Shown: one piece after another, positions 44,020-57,080 of the stretch | Layout of the letters: every line of letters starts with the position of its first letter | Numbering within the stretch: the first letter of the stretch is position 1 | Source: Astragalus membranaceus | Taxonomy: Eukaryota > Streptophyta > Magnoliopsida > Fabales > Fabaceae | Assembly (NCBI GenBank): GCA_039519185.1 | Contig: CM076849.1 | Coordinates: forward strand, 63,694,587-63,758,586 | Length of the DNA stretch: 64,000 nucleotides | Direction: 5' to 3' | Notes under the pieces: generated by a model | Seen by the model: the letters and a program-made list of their open reading frames with translations, nothing else | What the model was told of the DNA's origin: nothing | Database searches by the model: none | Made by a program: the position numbers and the translations under genes

Positions 44020-44519
44020 AATATGTGTTGTTGGAGAAACGGAAAGCAACAAGTCCTTCAAATAATGTAAGTTTTGAGATTCGTTTGGCAACAAGTCTGT
44101 CGCCCATTCCCAATTCCAACGCCATTCGCTACCAACCCACGCCCCCATATCTTTCACCACTGCTTCTTTTGAGCTGCATGAATTAAACAATGAGGTTTTA
44201 AGTGGAAGCAAATGAATCATCCTGCCTCCTTTGGTTGAAACCATTAAAAGTGTTCCGGATTGGGCTTAACGACTTGGACCTCTCATGGGCCACGATCACT
44301 ACAAAAAATGGATCAAATAGCGGGGGTTTTATTGCGGAGGTTTTAAAAACCCCCTCAGTTTAACAATAAAAAAGGAACTCTTCGGCTGTCTGGTTGAAAA
44401 TGTTGTTTCATTTTACGGAGGTTTAAAAAACCCCCGCTGAGTGCCAAAAAAACCCCCGCTAAATGTAAAATAAAAAAACAAAAAAATAAACCTTCTCAGT
44501 TTCCCTGTTCTCAGTTTCA

Positions 44520-45380
44520 CTCTCCCTCGCGTAATTTTCAGCTTCCCTCTTCTAAAAAAAATGACCTAAATTCTTTCCTCCTCTGTTTCCCTCTTCCCTC
44601 GCTTCCCTCGCGTAAACAACATCTTCCATCTTCCCTCCTCTGTTTCCCTCTTCCCTCGCGTAAACAACATCTTCCCTCTTCCTTCCTCTGTTTCTGCTTC
44701 CCTATTCTCAGCTTCCCTCGCGTAAACCTAATTTCCCTCTCTCCCTCTCGCGACACCCAATTTCTCACAAACCCAGAATCTCCCTCTCGCGAAACCCAGA
44801 ATCCCCCTCTCGCGAAACCTCAGTCACAAACCCTCGCGAAACCCAGTTTCTCACAAACCCTCCCTCAGTCACAAACCCCCTTACCAGAAACCCCCATTTC
44901 GTATGTTATTGTGGGTCTTGGCAACGGAAAGGAACTTGGATTGCGTCTTCAACTTCTATTGTGCGTTTCTGCTGCTCCTTTGGCGTTCCTTTGGCATGCA
45001 GCTTCTTCTATTCTGAGGTAAATTTGATTCATAAATTGTGATTCTTAGTAAATCTGCGATTCTGTGTAAATTTGATGTTTCTTGGCAACGGATTCTGTGA
45101 TTGTGTAACTCAGTGATTCATAAATTGTGATTATGTGTAAATCACCGATTCTGTGTGATATCAATTGTGTAAATCAGTGATTTTGTGTAAAGATTGATTC
45201 ATAAATTGTGTAAATTGTGTAAGTCAATGTAAATCAGTGTAAAGATTGATTAATAATTGTGTAAATTGTGTAAATCAGTGATTCTGTGATTTTGTGATAT
45301 AAATAGTGGTATAAATCAGTGATTCTGTGATTTTGTGATATAATTAGTGGTATAAATTTGTGATTTTGTGATATAAATCT
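44520..45380 (+). repeat. C6 leader with short tandem repeats
   Basis: At 44520-44880 CTTCCCTC..TCGCGTAAAC(AACATC) and CTCGCGAAACCCAG-type units repeat several times (promoter and leader region). At 45050-45380 GTAAATCAGTGATTCTGTG(ATTTTGTGATATAAAT) repeats in an intron-like stretch. No coding sense. Confidence 0.6.
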
Positions 45381-45683
45381 GTCTCGTTTCGGTGCCGTAG
45401 CTTATTGTCGTGTCTCTTATTGCTGTTGTCGTTGCTTATTGTTGTCGTCGTCTTTTAAACCGAAAAGTTGAAATTACATTTTCAAAGCTCGTAGCTAGAT
45501 ATGACAGATTTTTCATACCAGTATTTCTTGTTTTTTTAAAGATGAGTCCTACTAGTTTCTGATATATGACATATTGTATTGCTTGCAACTATTTGTATTG
45601 CTAGTGTTCTCCATCGTTAATTCACTTGAGGTTTTCTTAATTTCTTTTATACCTTCTTATCATTATTTAGACGACAGTTAAAT

Positions 45684-48600
45684 ATGGACAAATCTTGGAT
45701 TGCAAAGCCAAGAAATACAAGTGAGTACTTAAATGGAATAAGTCATTTCTTGGATTTTGCTTTTAAGCATGGCGCTATTAGAGATACAATACAATGTCCA
45801 TGTCCTGATTGCGGGATTGTTGATTGGCAAACCAGAGATATAGTCCAATCACACTTAGAATCGAAACCATTCCCTAAAAACTATATCGTATGGACTCGTC
45901 ATGGTGAGAAACAAGTACCGCAATCTACTAGAAATGAAGATCATGTGCAAGGGATATTTGGTTATGAGAACCCGCTAGACACAATGGTCAATGATGCATT
46001 TGGTCACCATAGGCAACAAGCCACTAATAGAGATGAACCACAAGCAATAGGCACAAATGAAGTATTAAACGAAGGGCCAAGGGAGGATTTTAGTGATTTT
46101 CATGAGTTTATCAAAGACGGAAGTCAAATGTTGCACGAAGGGAGCAAGTATACAAAACTAGAATTTGTAATCAAATTATATCATATAAAGGTTTTGTGTG
46201 GATTGAGTGACAAGGCAATGACTATGATACTAGATTTGTTGAGAGATGTGTTTCAACAAGCAAAGTTCCCCCCTTCTTTTTATGAGGCAAAGAAAATCGT
46301 CAACAAACTAGGTCTTAATTATACGAAGATAGATGCATGTCCAAGAGATTGCATGTTATATTTGGGAGATGAAGACAAAGACTTGCAAGCCTGTAAGCAT
46401 TGTGGAGTGTCTAGATGGAACCCTAAGAAGAAGAAGAAGAAACAAGCTGTAAAAGTTCTGCGTTACTTTCCATTAAAAGCAAGATTGCAAAGATTGTTCA
46501 TGTGTTGTAAGACTGCGGAGCATTTGAGGTGGCACTCTATTGAGAGTAATAAGGATGGGTTGCTAAGGCATCCGAGGGATGGTAAAGCATGGAAGACATT
46601 TGATTTGATGCATCCTGAATTTGCTTTAAATCCTCGAAATGTTCACTTAGGCCTTGCTAGTGATGGTTTTAACCCTTTTGGAACCATGAGTTCTGCCTAT
46701 AGCATTTGGCCGGTGTTTTTGATTCCGTATAATTTTCCTCCTTGGATGTGTATGAAGCACACTTCCTTCATCTTATCGATGATCATTCCAGGAAAGAAGA
46801 TGCCTGGAAATAATATAGATGTTTACTTACAACCCCTTATAAATGAGTTAAAGGAGCTATGGAATGATGGCGTGGTTACTTTTGATGCATCAATGAATGA
46901 AAACTTTAGAATGCGGGCGGCTCTTATGTGGACAATTAGTGACTTTCCTGGCTTAGGAAATTTGTCTGGTTGGAACACTCATACAGGTTTGGCTTGTCCA
47001 ACTTGTAATTTTGATGCAGAGCCCTGTCGTCTCCCTCATAGTAGAAAATGGTGTTTTATGGGCCATCGTCGTTTTTTGAGCAGAAATCATAGATTTAGAC
47101 TGAACCGTGTTCGCTTCGATGGAAGCACAGAGGAGAGAAGTCCACCCTCAATTATATCAGGATCTGATGTTTTGAAGCAAGTGGAAAACCTAGATGTTCC
47201 ATTTGGAAGAGAAGCAGTGTTGAATGGTACAGGAAAAAGATCTAGACAACCAACTAAGCAATGGAATAAAAGAAGCATATTCTTTGAACTTCCATATTGG
47301 GAATCTAATTTGTTGCGTCATAATTTGGATTTCATGCATATTGAAAAAAATGTATGTGACAATGTTTTGTATACTTTGCTCCACGAGAAGCCTAGATCAA
47401 AAGACAATCTTAATGCTCGAAAAGATTTGCAAGATATGGGTATAAGGCGTGATCTTTGGCCCGATGATAAAGGGAGATATCGCCTTGCTTTGTTTTCACT
47501 AACACGCGATACAAAAAAGTTGTTCTTTAAAACCTTGAAGAATGTTAAAGTACCAGATGGTTACTCAAGTAACATTTCTAGATGTGTTGATGAGGCACAA
47601 CAAAAGATATTTGGATTGAAGAGCCATGATTCTCATATTATAATGAAACAACTACTACCATTAGCCATCCGCAATTTGTTGCCAAACCATGTTACGGCTG
47701 TCTTGGTGGAGTTCTGTTCATTTTTTAGAGTTCTTTGTGGTAAAAGTCTGAGCCTTTCAGATCTTCAAATTCTCCAAGATCGCATTGTGATTACACTTTG
47801 TCAGTTGGAAATGTTATTCCCTCCTTCATTTTTCACAGTTATGGTTCATTTAACTGTCCATTTAATAGAGGAAGCCAAGCTTGGAGGTCCAGTACATTAT
47901 AGATACATGTATCCTGTAGAGAGGTAAAAGAATTGCTCCTTCAATTGAAGCTATCTTGTTCTATATATGCCACTTGCATACACTAATTATCGATCATTCT
48001 TGTAGGGAATTGGGTCACTTGAAGTCCTTTGTACGTAACAAGGCTCAACCAGAAGGGTCTATAGCTGAAGGTTACTTAGCTGAAGAGTCTCTAAATTTTT
48101 GTTCTCGCTATATTGAAGATATAGAGACACGATTCAATAGACCTGGGCGTGTTTGTGATGTCCCAAATGAGAATGAGTCCCCCTATGCATCCTCTATCTT
48201 CCCTCAACTTGGAAAACCAGTAGGAGCTTCCTCAATGTTCACGTTAACTCAAATGCAAAAACTACAAGCTCATCGATACGTGCTTCTGAATTGTTCAATA
48301 GTTGCACCATTTGTTGAGTGAGTATTTAGAATAAACATCAGCTCATTCATTATTAGACTTTTAAATATACTAATCATGTGCACTGAATTGCCATTATTAA
48401 TTCGTGTAGGGAATTTAGACAATTCATAAAAAGAAGTTCAAGGTCAAGAAGACCTTCAGCAACAGAGATAGAAAAGAGAGTATCTAAGGAATTTGTTGAT
48501 TGGTTTCGAAAGCGGGTATGTAATCATCAAATAGTTATGTTCCTATTTGTTATGTTTGCTTCGAAATTTGACTGACACAATTGCATTACGTTATCTAGAT

Positions 48601-49294
48601 TACGAATCCAGAAACAATGAATAACATGACTGCTGATCTAAAATTTTTAGCACGCGGTCCTTTGGACAATGCAAAGAGATTTAGTGGTTACAACATTAAT
48701 GGGTTCAAATTTCGAACTTTGGCTCGAGAAGAGGGACTGAGAACACAAAATAGTGGAGTTTTTTTAACATCCAACACATCTTGTGTTTCGAGTAGTGTTG
48801 ATAGGAACTCAAGACAAGCAGAGATACCTTATTATGGGAAGTTGGAAGATATTATTGAGATTAACTTCTATGGGCAGTTCAATGTTGTTCTTTTTAAATG
48901 CAAGTGGGCGGAAACTACACGGAACAGAGGGTATAAAAAGGATAGTTGGAATTTTAATTGTGTAAATTTTGAAAGATTGATTCATAATGGTGACCATGAA
49001 GAACATGACCCTTACATTGAGGCATCTCAAGCACAACTAGTGTATTATGTCGATGATGTGGTTAATAAAGGATGGAGTGTTGCAGTGCATTTAAAGCCAA
49101 GAGATTTGTATGAAATGGGCGAAGAAATAGAAGATGAAGTGTATGAAAATGAACCGTACCAAGAGCAACAACTTGAACAATTTTGTAATATTGATGATGA
49201 GTATGTGCAATTGGCTACAAACCACTTTATTGATGATGTAATTGAGTCAAATATGCCTGCTGACTTGGCAACAGACTCACACATGTCTGAGTAG
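45684..49294 (+). CDS. TNP2 transposase (TNPD-like, Transposase_21), four exons
   Basis: Exons 45684-47923, 48006-48317, 48410-48515 and 48599-49294 have GT/AG borders and keep frame, giving about 1117 residues. Domains in order are the transposase-associated domain (residues ~1-75: MDKSWI, CPCPDCG, WTRHGE), the Transposase_21 core (~280-560: NPRNVHLGLASDGFNPF, NNIDVYLQPLI, VTFDAS, SDFPGLGNLSGW, CPTCN, HNLDFMHIEKNVCDN), a DUF4218-like segment (~620-790) and DUF4216 (NSGVFLTS, YYGKLEDIIEINFYG, VVLFKCKW). The acidic residues of the core are present by eye. It should cut and rejoin element ends with its TNPA-like partner. No stop or frameshift was found, in contrast to the nearby retroelements. 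The start codon fits the family's MD(K/R)SW opening. Confidence 0.93.
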
Positions 49295-49432
49295 AATAGT
49301 ATAGTTAATATTGTACTGTAAATAAGGTAATAGCTCCATTACGCTTTCTATGCATGCTAAAAAAATTGACAATATGACATTTGATTTTGAATTTAACTTT
49401 TTATGTTTCTCCCTTTTCATGAATATGCAGTG

Positions 49433-52400
49433 ATGGCAAAGACTAGACGTTTCCAAAATCCACTAAAGTCAGCACCGAAAACTCAAACGCCAACACATCC
49501 TTCAACTCAAGCTCATTGTGCAACACACCCTCCTACTCTAACTCAAGCTCCAGTTGAGGCTTCTCAAACACATCCTCCAACTCAAGCCCCAACACATCCT
49601 TCAGCTCAAGCCCCAACACATTGTGCAACTCAAGCTTCAAACCATTTTTTACCCCACACTCAAAGTGCAGGATACCATCCAACTACAAATCAAGCACCAA
49701 CTAGTTCTTCACCTCAACCACATCTTCAAACTCACACTCATAGTGCAAGGTACCCCCCAACTCCAAATCAAGCCTCAACTAATTCTTCACCTCAAACACA
49801 TCCTTCAACTCAAGCCCCAACACATTGTGCAACTCAAGCTTCAAACCATTTTTTACCCCACACTCAAAGTGCAGGACACCATCCAACTACAAATCAAGCT
49901 CCAACTAGTTCTTCACCTCAACCACATCAAACATCATTTGCCTCAGTTAGAAATACAGGTCACAGTTCACCACAACCATCTCAAACCTGTGGGCCATGTG
50001 TTGGACGCGAGTGTGCAAGTAGTTGGTCTGTTGAACAAATAGGTATATGCGTTATACTTTATTTCATTTTTCGAAGTTCTTATACATTTTATCTTTTTGA
50101 TTAAATGAATTCTTTTGTTGTTTAAGACCCCGAAGGTGTTATTAAGAAGATTAGACTCAAGGTTAAGCAAGTTGAATTCTTACCTAGAGGGAAGCGCATA
50201 ATTGTGCACTTTGATGATCAAGGTGCTGCAATTGGTGAGGCACAAGGCTTGCTTGCAGGATATTTGGGTATACTAGCAATTGATTGCAAGATATTTCCAA
50301 TCAACTTTGACCGGTGGAATGGGCCACGAGGTGTTCCGATTAAGTATTTTAATGATTGCTTTAAAGATAGCATTTTGGTAATAATTCTGCTTCCTCTCAT
50401 AACTTGTATTTATCTTTTAAATTTCACCTCACTTGAATAATTGGTTAATTCTGAATCTGTTAATGCTGAACTGCTGTTTACTGAATAATTGGTTAATGCT
50501 GAATCTGTTAATGCTGAACTGCAGTAATTCAAATGCTAATTCAGTAACTATAATCAGTAATTAAAAGATTTTGCTATTTGAATCTGCTGAATTATAGTTA
50601 TTGCTCAAATGCTACTTCTTTATTAGATTTTGCATTTTGCAGTATTGGCTTGTTCTATACTTCTTCCCTGTAGTTGTTGTTTTCTATGTGCTTGTGTAAT
50701 GAATCTGCTTCCCTTTTTACTGATTTGTTCCTATGTAATTTTACTGAATCTGTTAATGCTTTACTGATTTACTGAATCTGCTGAATTACTGGTGAAGATG
50801 CTGATTATAGTTACTGATTTACTGCAAAAATATTAGCATTTGTATAGGAAAGGTGGTTGATCAACTAGCAATGGTGGTTGATCAACATTCAGAGACTGAG
50901 AAAAGAATAGGATATGCATCTTTATTGTCAGGTTGAGTTTCCCCATCACACCAACAGAAGCTATGTTTGAAACTGTTGGATATGCATCTTATCATGCTGA
51001 GACCATTTAAATCCAAATCTTACTTAATGGTTTGACCAATAGTTTTTCTAAGTCTCGAGTTATCTAGGGAGTCTTCCCTTCAATGGTGATTTTCCAGGTC
51101 TTTTTCATACATGCCTGCTTAAGACAAGACTTTACCTTATTTTCTAAAACAAGTGCTACCTCAACCGTCTACATAATTCTGCTATTTCCAATCATATTCT
51201 GGCCAGTATTCACTTACTTCTAATAATATTCTGTCCAGTATTCAACTTTCTACACATTTATTTATTAAAAAACTTCATCTTCACATCATTGAGCTCATGG
51301 ATCTGTACTGTCCAGTATTCAATTCAACAACATTATAGGTCTTAATTTTTCCTCTAAATTTTTAACAGTCGTCTGTGATGCATTGAATTAAATGCTTAAC
51401 AATGACATGCTCAATAACATGTTCTGATTTTCAAAAGTTGTATAACTAAACTCTAGCTAAATTGCCAGAGGAAATCATCATCACTCATAACAGACGAAAC
51501 GAAACAGCAGCTAATCATTGTATGCAGTAATGCCCTTTAACTGAGGATGAGGTTGCACTAACAGTAGCAGATTCATGATCGGCGACAACGGCAATTACTG
51601 ATTCACTGAATTACTGTCATCTGCTTCCCTGTAGTTAATGAATTTTACTGTTTCCCTTTTTACTGAATCTGCTGAATTACTGAATCTGCTGAACAACATT
51701 ACTGAATTACTGATCTGTTAATTACTGAATCTGCTTGACATTACTGAATTACCGAAACTGCTTCCCTTTTTACTGATCTGTTAATACTGAAACTGCTTCC
51801 CTTTTTACTGAAACTGCTTCCTCGTTAATACTGAAACTGTTTCCCTTTTTACTGGCAGCCTCATTTTTGTTTTAGAACTACTGAAGCTGTTGCAGAAAGA
51901 TATTGCAAACTTAGCCTTGGAAAGAAGTGGGCTGCAAATAGGCAAACCTTATGGAACCATTTCTCTGATCCAACCAAAACTAGAGATGAAATCATAAGTA
52001 ACGTGCCAACCGGCATAGATGAAACTCAATGGGCTTATTTTGTTACCTATCGTCTAACACCAAAAACACAGGTAGGATTTGTGTTACTTTGATCTATTTA
52101 TTTTTGGTGAAGCAAGTTATTTAACTAATACATAATTATATTTGTTTGTTCGTAGGCGGTTTGTCAAAGAAATAAAGAAATACGAGGCCTACAAGATATT
52201 CCTCATACCGGCGGTTCTAAACCTCTCTCTAGAAAAAGACATGAGATGGTAGTTATATTAATTAACCTAATAGAGTTTATGATCTAGTATATTTAATTAT
52301 ATCTATTGTGACATTTTTTTTATCGATTTTAGTTTTTGGAAACTGGACAACTACTGAGTCGAGGAAAAGTGTATATTGAAACCCATAAAAAGAAGGACGG

Positions 52401-53493
52401 ATCAGTTGTTAACGATAAAGCAAAAGATATAGTGGTAAGTTTCACTCATCGATATCTCGTGATTTTGATGGTGTTTTTCATTGAAATTTCTGCAGTTTTG
52501 TCAATTTCAACCTCTCTACTAATACCTTATGCATGGTCTGTTCTAATTCTAATTCCTTATGCATGGTCTGATCAATTTCTGCAGTTTTGTCATTTCAACC
52601 TCTCTACTAATACCAAATAAGAAATAGAGCTCTCTTTCCTTTGCATATTTTATTTTAATCACGGGTTTTAAATTCGAAAATCTTAATGATTGTAGGAAGA
52701 AGTTGAAGTGGGTTTGACTCAAAGTAATATTGATGAGGCTGAAGTTTCTCCAAATGATGTTTTGGGTAGACTGTTGGGGCCTGAACACTCTGGGAGAGTG
52801 CGGAGCATGGGTTTGGGAGTAACTCCTACTAATGCATTTAGAAATACTAGACTTCGACTTTCAAATTTGAGTGAGTCTTCATCCACTGTTGGCACACCAT
52901 CTCCCAACATATGGCAAGAAAAGTACACAAACTTGGAACGTGCACTTAAAGCTTACATGGTACGGAAAGAAGGAGAGATCCCCGAAGAATTTATTGGTGT
53001 ATTTGATTCATCAAATGTAAGTTTTCAAATTTCAATCAAGTTTGAATTAATTGTTGAAAAGTTTGAATCAAGTAAACACTTGTATTATAAACACATGAAG
53101 TAGATTTTGTTAGTGGTGTAGATTTTGTTATTGGTGTAGATTTTGTTAGTGGTATCTTTGATTCGTCACTGATGTAGATTTTGTTATTGGTATCTTTGAT
53201 TCTTATAATAATGCTTATCATGTTACCTTACAATGGGTAGAATTAAATATGTATTGCAATATGTATTAGTTGGAAATGAGTCAATTTGTTCGGATTAAAC
53301 ATGAGTATGTATTGTAGAAACATAGTATGTATTAGTTGGAATTAAATATGTATCAATTTAGTTCTTTTTTATTTTGATTTTTGATATTTGAAATGAGTTA
53401 ATTTTTCTTTTGTTATTTCAGGCAAGTGAGCATGCAAGTGAGCCTCATTCTCCAATGGATGCAAATGGATCATTTGGTGCTAGCAATATTTAG
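49433..53493 (+). CDS. TNPA-like protein (Transposase_24) of C6, seven exons
   Basis: Exons 49433-50042, 50127-50377, 51859-52071, 52156-52248, 52333-52434, 52696-53016 and 53422-53493 join in frame to about 553 residues, close to the 551 of the C2 homologue. Exon 1 is a Thr/His/Gln/Pro repeat with two long near-identical halves (APTHCATQASNHF...NQAPTSSSPQPH at 49610 and 49820). Exons 2-6 hold the Transposase_24 pattern: IIVHFDDQGAAIGEAQGLLA, LGKKWAANRQTLWNHFSDP, PHTGGSKPLSRKRHE, LLSRGKVYIETHKKKDGS. Exon 3 was placed at the acceptor GGCAG (51858), since the later TTTTAG would give a stop. The long intron 50378-51858 is full of ACTGAATCTGCT-type repeats. The likely role is binding subterminal repeats. 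Confidence 0.88.
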
Positions 53494-54378
53494 TGGTTTT
53501 AGGATCCTTTAGTATAGGATTTTTTTGTTGCCATTATGATTTTGAGCTACAATTGTTTCTTTCTATTATCTTTTTGAGTTAGATGACATTAAATATTTGA
53601 CATTACATTTATGTTATCAGAATTATATTTTAAATGAAATTTTAAGTTTTTTTAGTAAGCTTAGTATGTGTTATTTAAGATATATACAGTTATTAGTGAT
53701 GAAAACAGGTAATTAGATAAAGAAAAAAGAAATTCTCAAATTGCAAAAGAAATATTGTCTCTGCATAACTCTAATAAAAGGTTGAAACCCCCACAAAAAA
53801 GTCCTATTAAATATGGCAATAAAAAATTACCACAAATAAATCAATTTCAGGAGGTTTATAACCCCCTCAAAAAAACCTCCACTAATTGTGGGGGTTAAAA
53901 ACCCCCGCAGTAAAACCCCCGCTAAATGATAAGATACCAGCGTTTTCAAAAAACCCCCGCAGTTAGATTGCGGCACTTAAAACTCCGGCGTTTTTTAAAA
54001 CCCCCGCTGACTACTTTGCGGGGGTTAAAAACCCCCGCTAATAGGAAAAAAAACCGCCGCAATCAATACTGTTTTTTGTAGTGGATATTGAGGCCCATTA
54101 TCATTAATGAACCGTTACACCACCAAAGACTACGATTTGTCAGTTACAAATCGGAAGGTTCCTTGATGATCATAGACGTCATACTACCCCCCTATAAATA
54201 GGGGAAAACACTGTCTAACCAGGTACACACATTTCTAAACTAGTACTTATAAGAGATTTCACTCTACTGACTTGAGCGTCATAGTGTCTTTGCAAGTACA
54301 CCTCCCCCCACCCTCCGAGGTCTGAGCTGGTCAAGAACGCTCTACCAACTATCTGATCTTGTGATACGGTACAGAACA

Positions 54379-54395
54379 TTGGCGACCACAGTGGG
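54379..54395 (+). other. primer-binding site of gypsy element
   Basis: TTGGCGACCACAGTGGG directly follows the LTR end AGAACA, the usual place for the tRNA primer site in this lineage. Confidence 0.7.
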
Positions 54396-54432
54396 AGAAT
54401 ATCTAGCTCTCTTCTCTTTTCCTTGACCAGAC

Positions 54433-56271
54433 ATGGCACCTCGTGGATGACCTAGAACTGTTCAACTCCATCAGAGTGGTGAGCAAGGTTCGGCTCATCC
54501 ACAATCTACCCTGGAAGGAATTGCTGTAACGCTCCCTCACCCCTCAGGGAACTCGGAACGTAATCGTCTCCCTCCTCCTCCGAAAGATGTTCTGATTCCA
54601 ATCGATGTTGTCTGACAGCTCGTTCTTTTGCTGAATCAACAGGTTCAAGCTGATAACCAGCAGGAAATTCGTATTTCCCAAATGGAGGCGGCCCTCGCTG
54701 CGATGCAAACCAATGGAATGCCGGATCGGTCTTCACCTCGTCGGCAATCTCCTCGCTGCAGGACCACGAGTGCTAGGCGACGTCGCTCCGCGGCTTGGAG
54801 AAGGCACCATCACCGATCTCCACCTCACCGCAGGAGAGGTCGAGGTAGCTGATCTTCCCCAAGCTGGTGGGATTGAGGCCCTCGCTCCCCACCGAGTCCA
54901 TCCCCGTCATCACTGGATTACTCGTCGTATTTGAATGAATCATCGAGGCGAACTTCATCTCTAGCTTCATCATCACCTCGCCGACGTTCAAAAAGTCGGG
55001 TTAGATCCCCGAGGCATGAACGTCGGCGACCAAGCTACAGAAGATCGTCAGGTAGGTACCACTACCGGAACTCTATAGAAAGGGGTGGATCCTCCAGGCG
55101 TTGGGGTCCTTTCACAAGTAGAATTGACGACTGTTCGATCCCGAGGCACTTGGAGAAACCGACGGAATTGAAGATGTACAATGGAATATGCGACCCTGAC
55201 AACCACTTGGATTACTTCGAGCTAATGATGCAATATCGCAATGCTCGAGAAGAGGTAAAATGCAAAATTTTCCCACTAACTCGGGAGAAATCAGCTTTGG
55301 GATGGTTTAGAGGTCTCAGGCCTAACTCGGTCTCATCTTGGAACCAATTGGCAAAAAGTTTCTCTTCTCATTTTGCTCACTCCAAAATGAAACCAAAGTC
55401 GACAGAGGTGCTGAAGGCGATTCGCCAAGGAGAAAACGAGTCCCTCCGTGATTATATTGAGAGATTCAATAATGAAGCCTCGACAGTCAGAAATTTGGGG
55501 GACAAGTTTCAACTTTACTTTATGAAGGACGGCTTCAGGAAAGGAAGTCTTTTCCAAATTAGTATCGGACTCCGAAAACCTCAAAACCTCGCGGAGTTCC
55601 TCCGGAGATCCCAGAGATACATTGACTACGAGGAAGAAGATGTGCTCAATTGTTCCAGAGCAAAGATCCCAAGACGTGCTACTACCGAGTTCAAGGAGGT
55701 GAAATTTCCCGATCATCTCCCATCGAAACCGGGCCAAAAGTCCAACAAGTACTGTCGGTATCACCGAAGTAACAGGCATGATACCAACCGGTGCAATGCC
55801 TTGAAGGACGACATTGAGGAATTGATCCATCGGGGGAAACTCAGTCAATATGTCAAGAAGCCTGGCCAAGTAGAGCCAAAACCCCGAATTGAGGAGAAAA
55901 AGAAGAGTGATAAAAATCCGAAAGAAGGGTCCTCAGAAGAAGAAGATACCTGGAAGTCCAACTGGCTGACGGTGGTAAATGTAATTTCTAGGGGATTTCC
56001 AGAAGAAGCTTCGGGCAAGACCATGAAGCGTAAGTGGAAGGAAATTCAGAACATTGCCTCAACCTCGGCAAGTCCCGTGATCTCCAATTGCCCTCCACTT
56101 GCTTTTGGAGATCGGGACCTCCTTGATGGAAAGCCCAATAAGCACATCCCGCTTATAATCTCGGCTATGATGGCGAATGCCCAGTTTAAACGGGTTCTAG
56201 TGGATCAAGGAAGCTCGGCTGACGTTCTTTTTATTGATCTATTAAGGAAACTACATATCTCTGAAGAGGAT
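54433..56271 (+). pseudogene. gypsy gag and protease start, with nonsense codons
   Basis: The likely start ATG at 54433 (MAPRG) is followed after five codons by TGA at 54448-54450, where CGA (Arg) is expected; further stops lie in the same frame before 54931. From 54931 to the C7 border the frame is open: a Ser/Arg-rich region, gag core (KMYNGICDPDNHLDYFE, LGWFRGLRPNSVSSWNQL), the Cys/His segment CRYHRSNRHDTNRC and the protease active-site region VLVDQGSSADVLF, truncated a few residues later. Gag forms the particle and protease would process it; this copy cannot. Confidence 0.88.
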
Positions 56272-57080
56272 CACTACAAGAATTTCGTGCATTACCGGCG
56301 GGCGTTTTCCGGCGGATTTTTCATGAATTTCCGGCAGAATAGTTTTTTTTGGAAAAAAGGGGAAAAAATATAACAGAGCCACCGGTAAATACGCTTACCG
56401 GCGGATAATTTCTGTAATAAAAAAAATATTTTAAAACAATCTGCCGGTAATTGCCTCAAATCCGCCGGTAATGCACCCACTAATAAAAATCCGCCGGTAA
56501 TAGCCTTAAATCCGTCGGTAACCACAAGTTTTGGTGGATTTAATTTAAAATTCAAAATTCAAAAATCCGCCAGTAATGCACCCACTAATAAAATCCGCCG
56601 GTAAGCATCATTTTCGGCGGATAGTTTTGAAATTCAAATTTCAAAAAATCCGCCGGTAATCGCAGAAAATCCTCCGGTAAGCATAAAATCGCAGAAATTT
56701 AACTGTTGAGAACAAATCCGCCGGTAAGCACATAATCCGCCGGTAATTAGCCATTGGGACTCTCTCCACTTCACAACCTTATAAATTCTCAATCTCTTCT
56801 TAAATCTTCTCACATTCATACACTTCATTTTTCTCAAATCTCTTCTCTTCTCTTCTCTTCTCTTCTCTTCTCAAATATTCAGTCTACGAAAATATTGTTC
56901 ATGCCAGAGTCTTCTCTTCACTTCACAACCTTTTAAATTCTCAATCTTTTCTCAAATCTTCTCACATTCATACACTTCATTTTTCTCAAATCCCTTCTCT
57001 TCTCTTCTCACATTTCTGTTTTCTCTAATCTCTTCTCTTCTCAAATATTCAGTCTACGAAAATATTGTTCAAGCCAGAGT
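56272..57080 (+). mobile_element. CACTA element C7, 5' part
   Basis: It starts CACTACAAGAATTTC at 56272, breaking the gypsy frame after GAT. CCGCCGGTAA / TTACCGGCGGA subterminal repeats fill 56293-56755, the same type as C3. A promoter-like region (CCTTATAAATTCTC, 56776) and CT-rich leader follow. At 57081 the copia element interrupts it, so its genes and other end lie beyond the window. Confidence 0.85.
56763..57080 (+). repeat. two-copy leader duplication in C7
   Basis: CTTCACAACCTT.TAAATTCTCAATC... to CAGTCTACGAAAATATTGTTCA.GCCAGAG occurs at about 56763-56910 and 56920-57080, with (TTCTC)n runs in each. The second copy's end coincides with the copia insertion. Confidence 0.85.

Larger units (their letters stand above)
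42119..44260 (-). mobile_element. LINE (L1-type) 3' end, interrupted by C5
   Basis: The minus strand ends GCTTATCTAAAAAAAA (poly-A, at 42119-42127). Coding text runs 44244-44020, then resumes after C5: IATRDALFRKGI, CCVFCLSEDETVSHLFLHCS (the zinc-binding RVT domain, PF13966), W.IWLVWNKVIF. The frame breaks around 42500. It is a 5'-truncated copy; the left and right flanks gave no clear target-site repeat. The right flank, about 44246-44296, reads on into 54087 as gypsy LTR sequence once C6 is removed. Confidence 0.8.
44297..54083 (+). mobile_element. CACTA element C6, putatively autonomous, complete ends
   Basis: It begins CACTACAAAAAATGG and ends TTTTTTGTAGTG with GAT on both sides (44294-44296 and 54084-54086). 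Subterminal repeats are GCGGGGGTTTT / AAAACCCCCGC types (44320-44470 and 53790-54060). It holds two plus-strand multi-exon genes with unbroken frames: a TNP2 (TNPD-like) transposase and a Transposase_24 (TNPA-like) protein, the classical En/Spm pair. It is inserted in an LTR of the gypsy element to the right. No nested insertion was seen. Confidence 0.95.
54087..56271 (+). mobile_element. Ty3/gypsy (Tat-type) 5' part: LTR end, primer site, gag
   Basis: The LTR end runs from 54087 (with the piece left of C6 at about 44246-44296) to 54378, holding CTATAAATAGGGG at 54192-54204. The primer-binding site and leader are followed by gag and the start of protease. C7 cuts it off at 56272. Reverse transcriptase, integrase and the 3' LTR are not in the window. 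The left LTR part is broken by the LINE and C6. Confidence 0.85.

Noticed and set aside
54596..54934. Alternative gag start and overlapping frames near the gypsy leader
   Set aside because: The frame of MAPRG at 54433 continues into the main gag, so the shorter frames are pieces of one broken gag.
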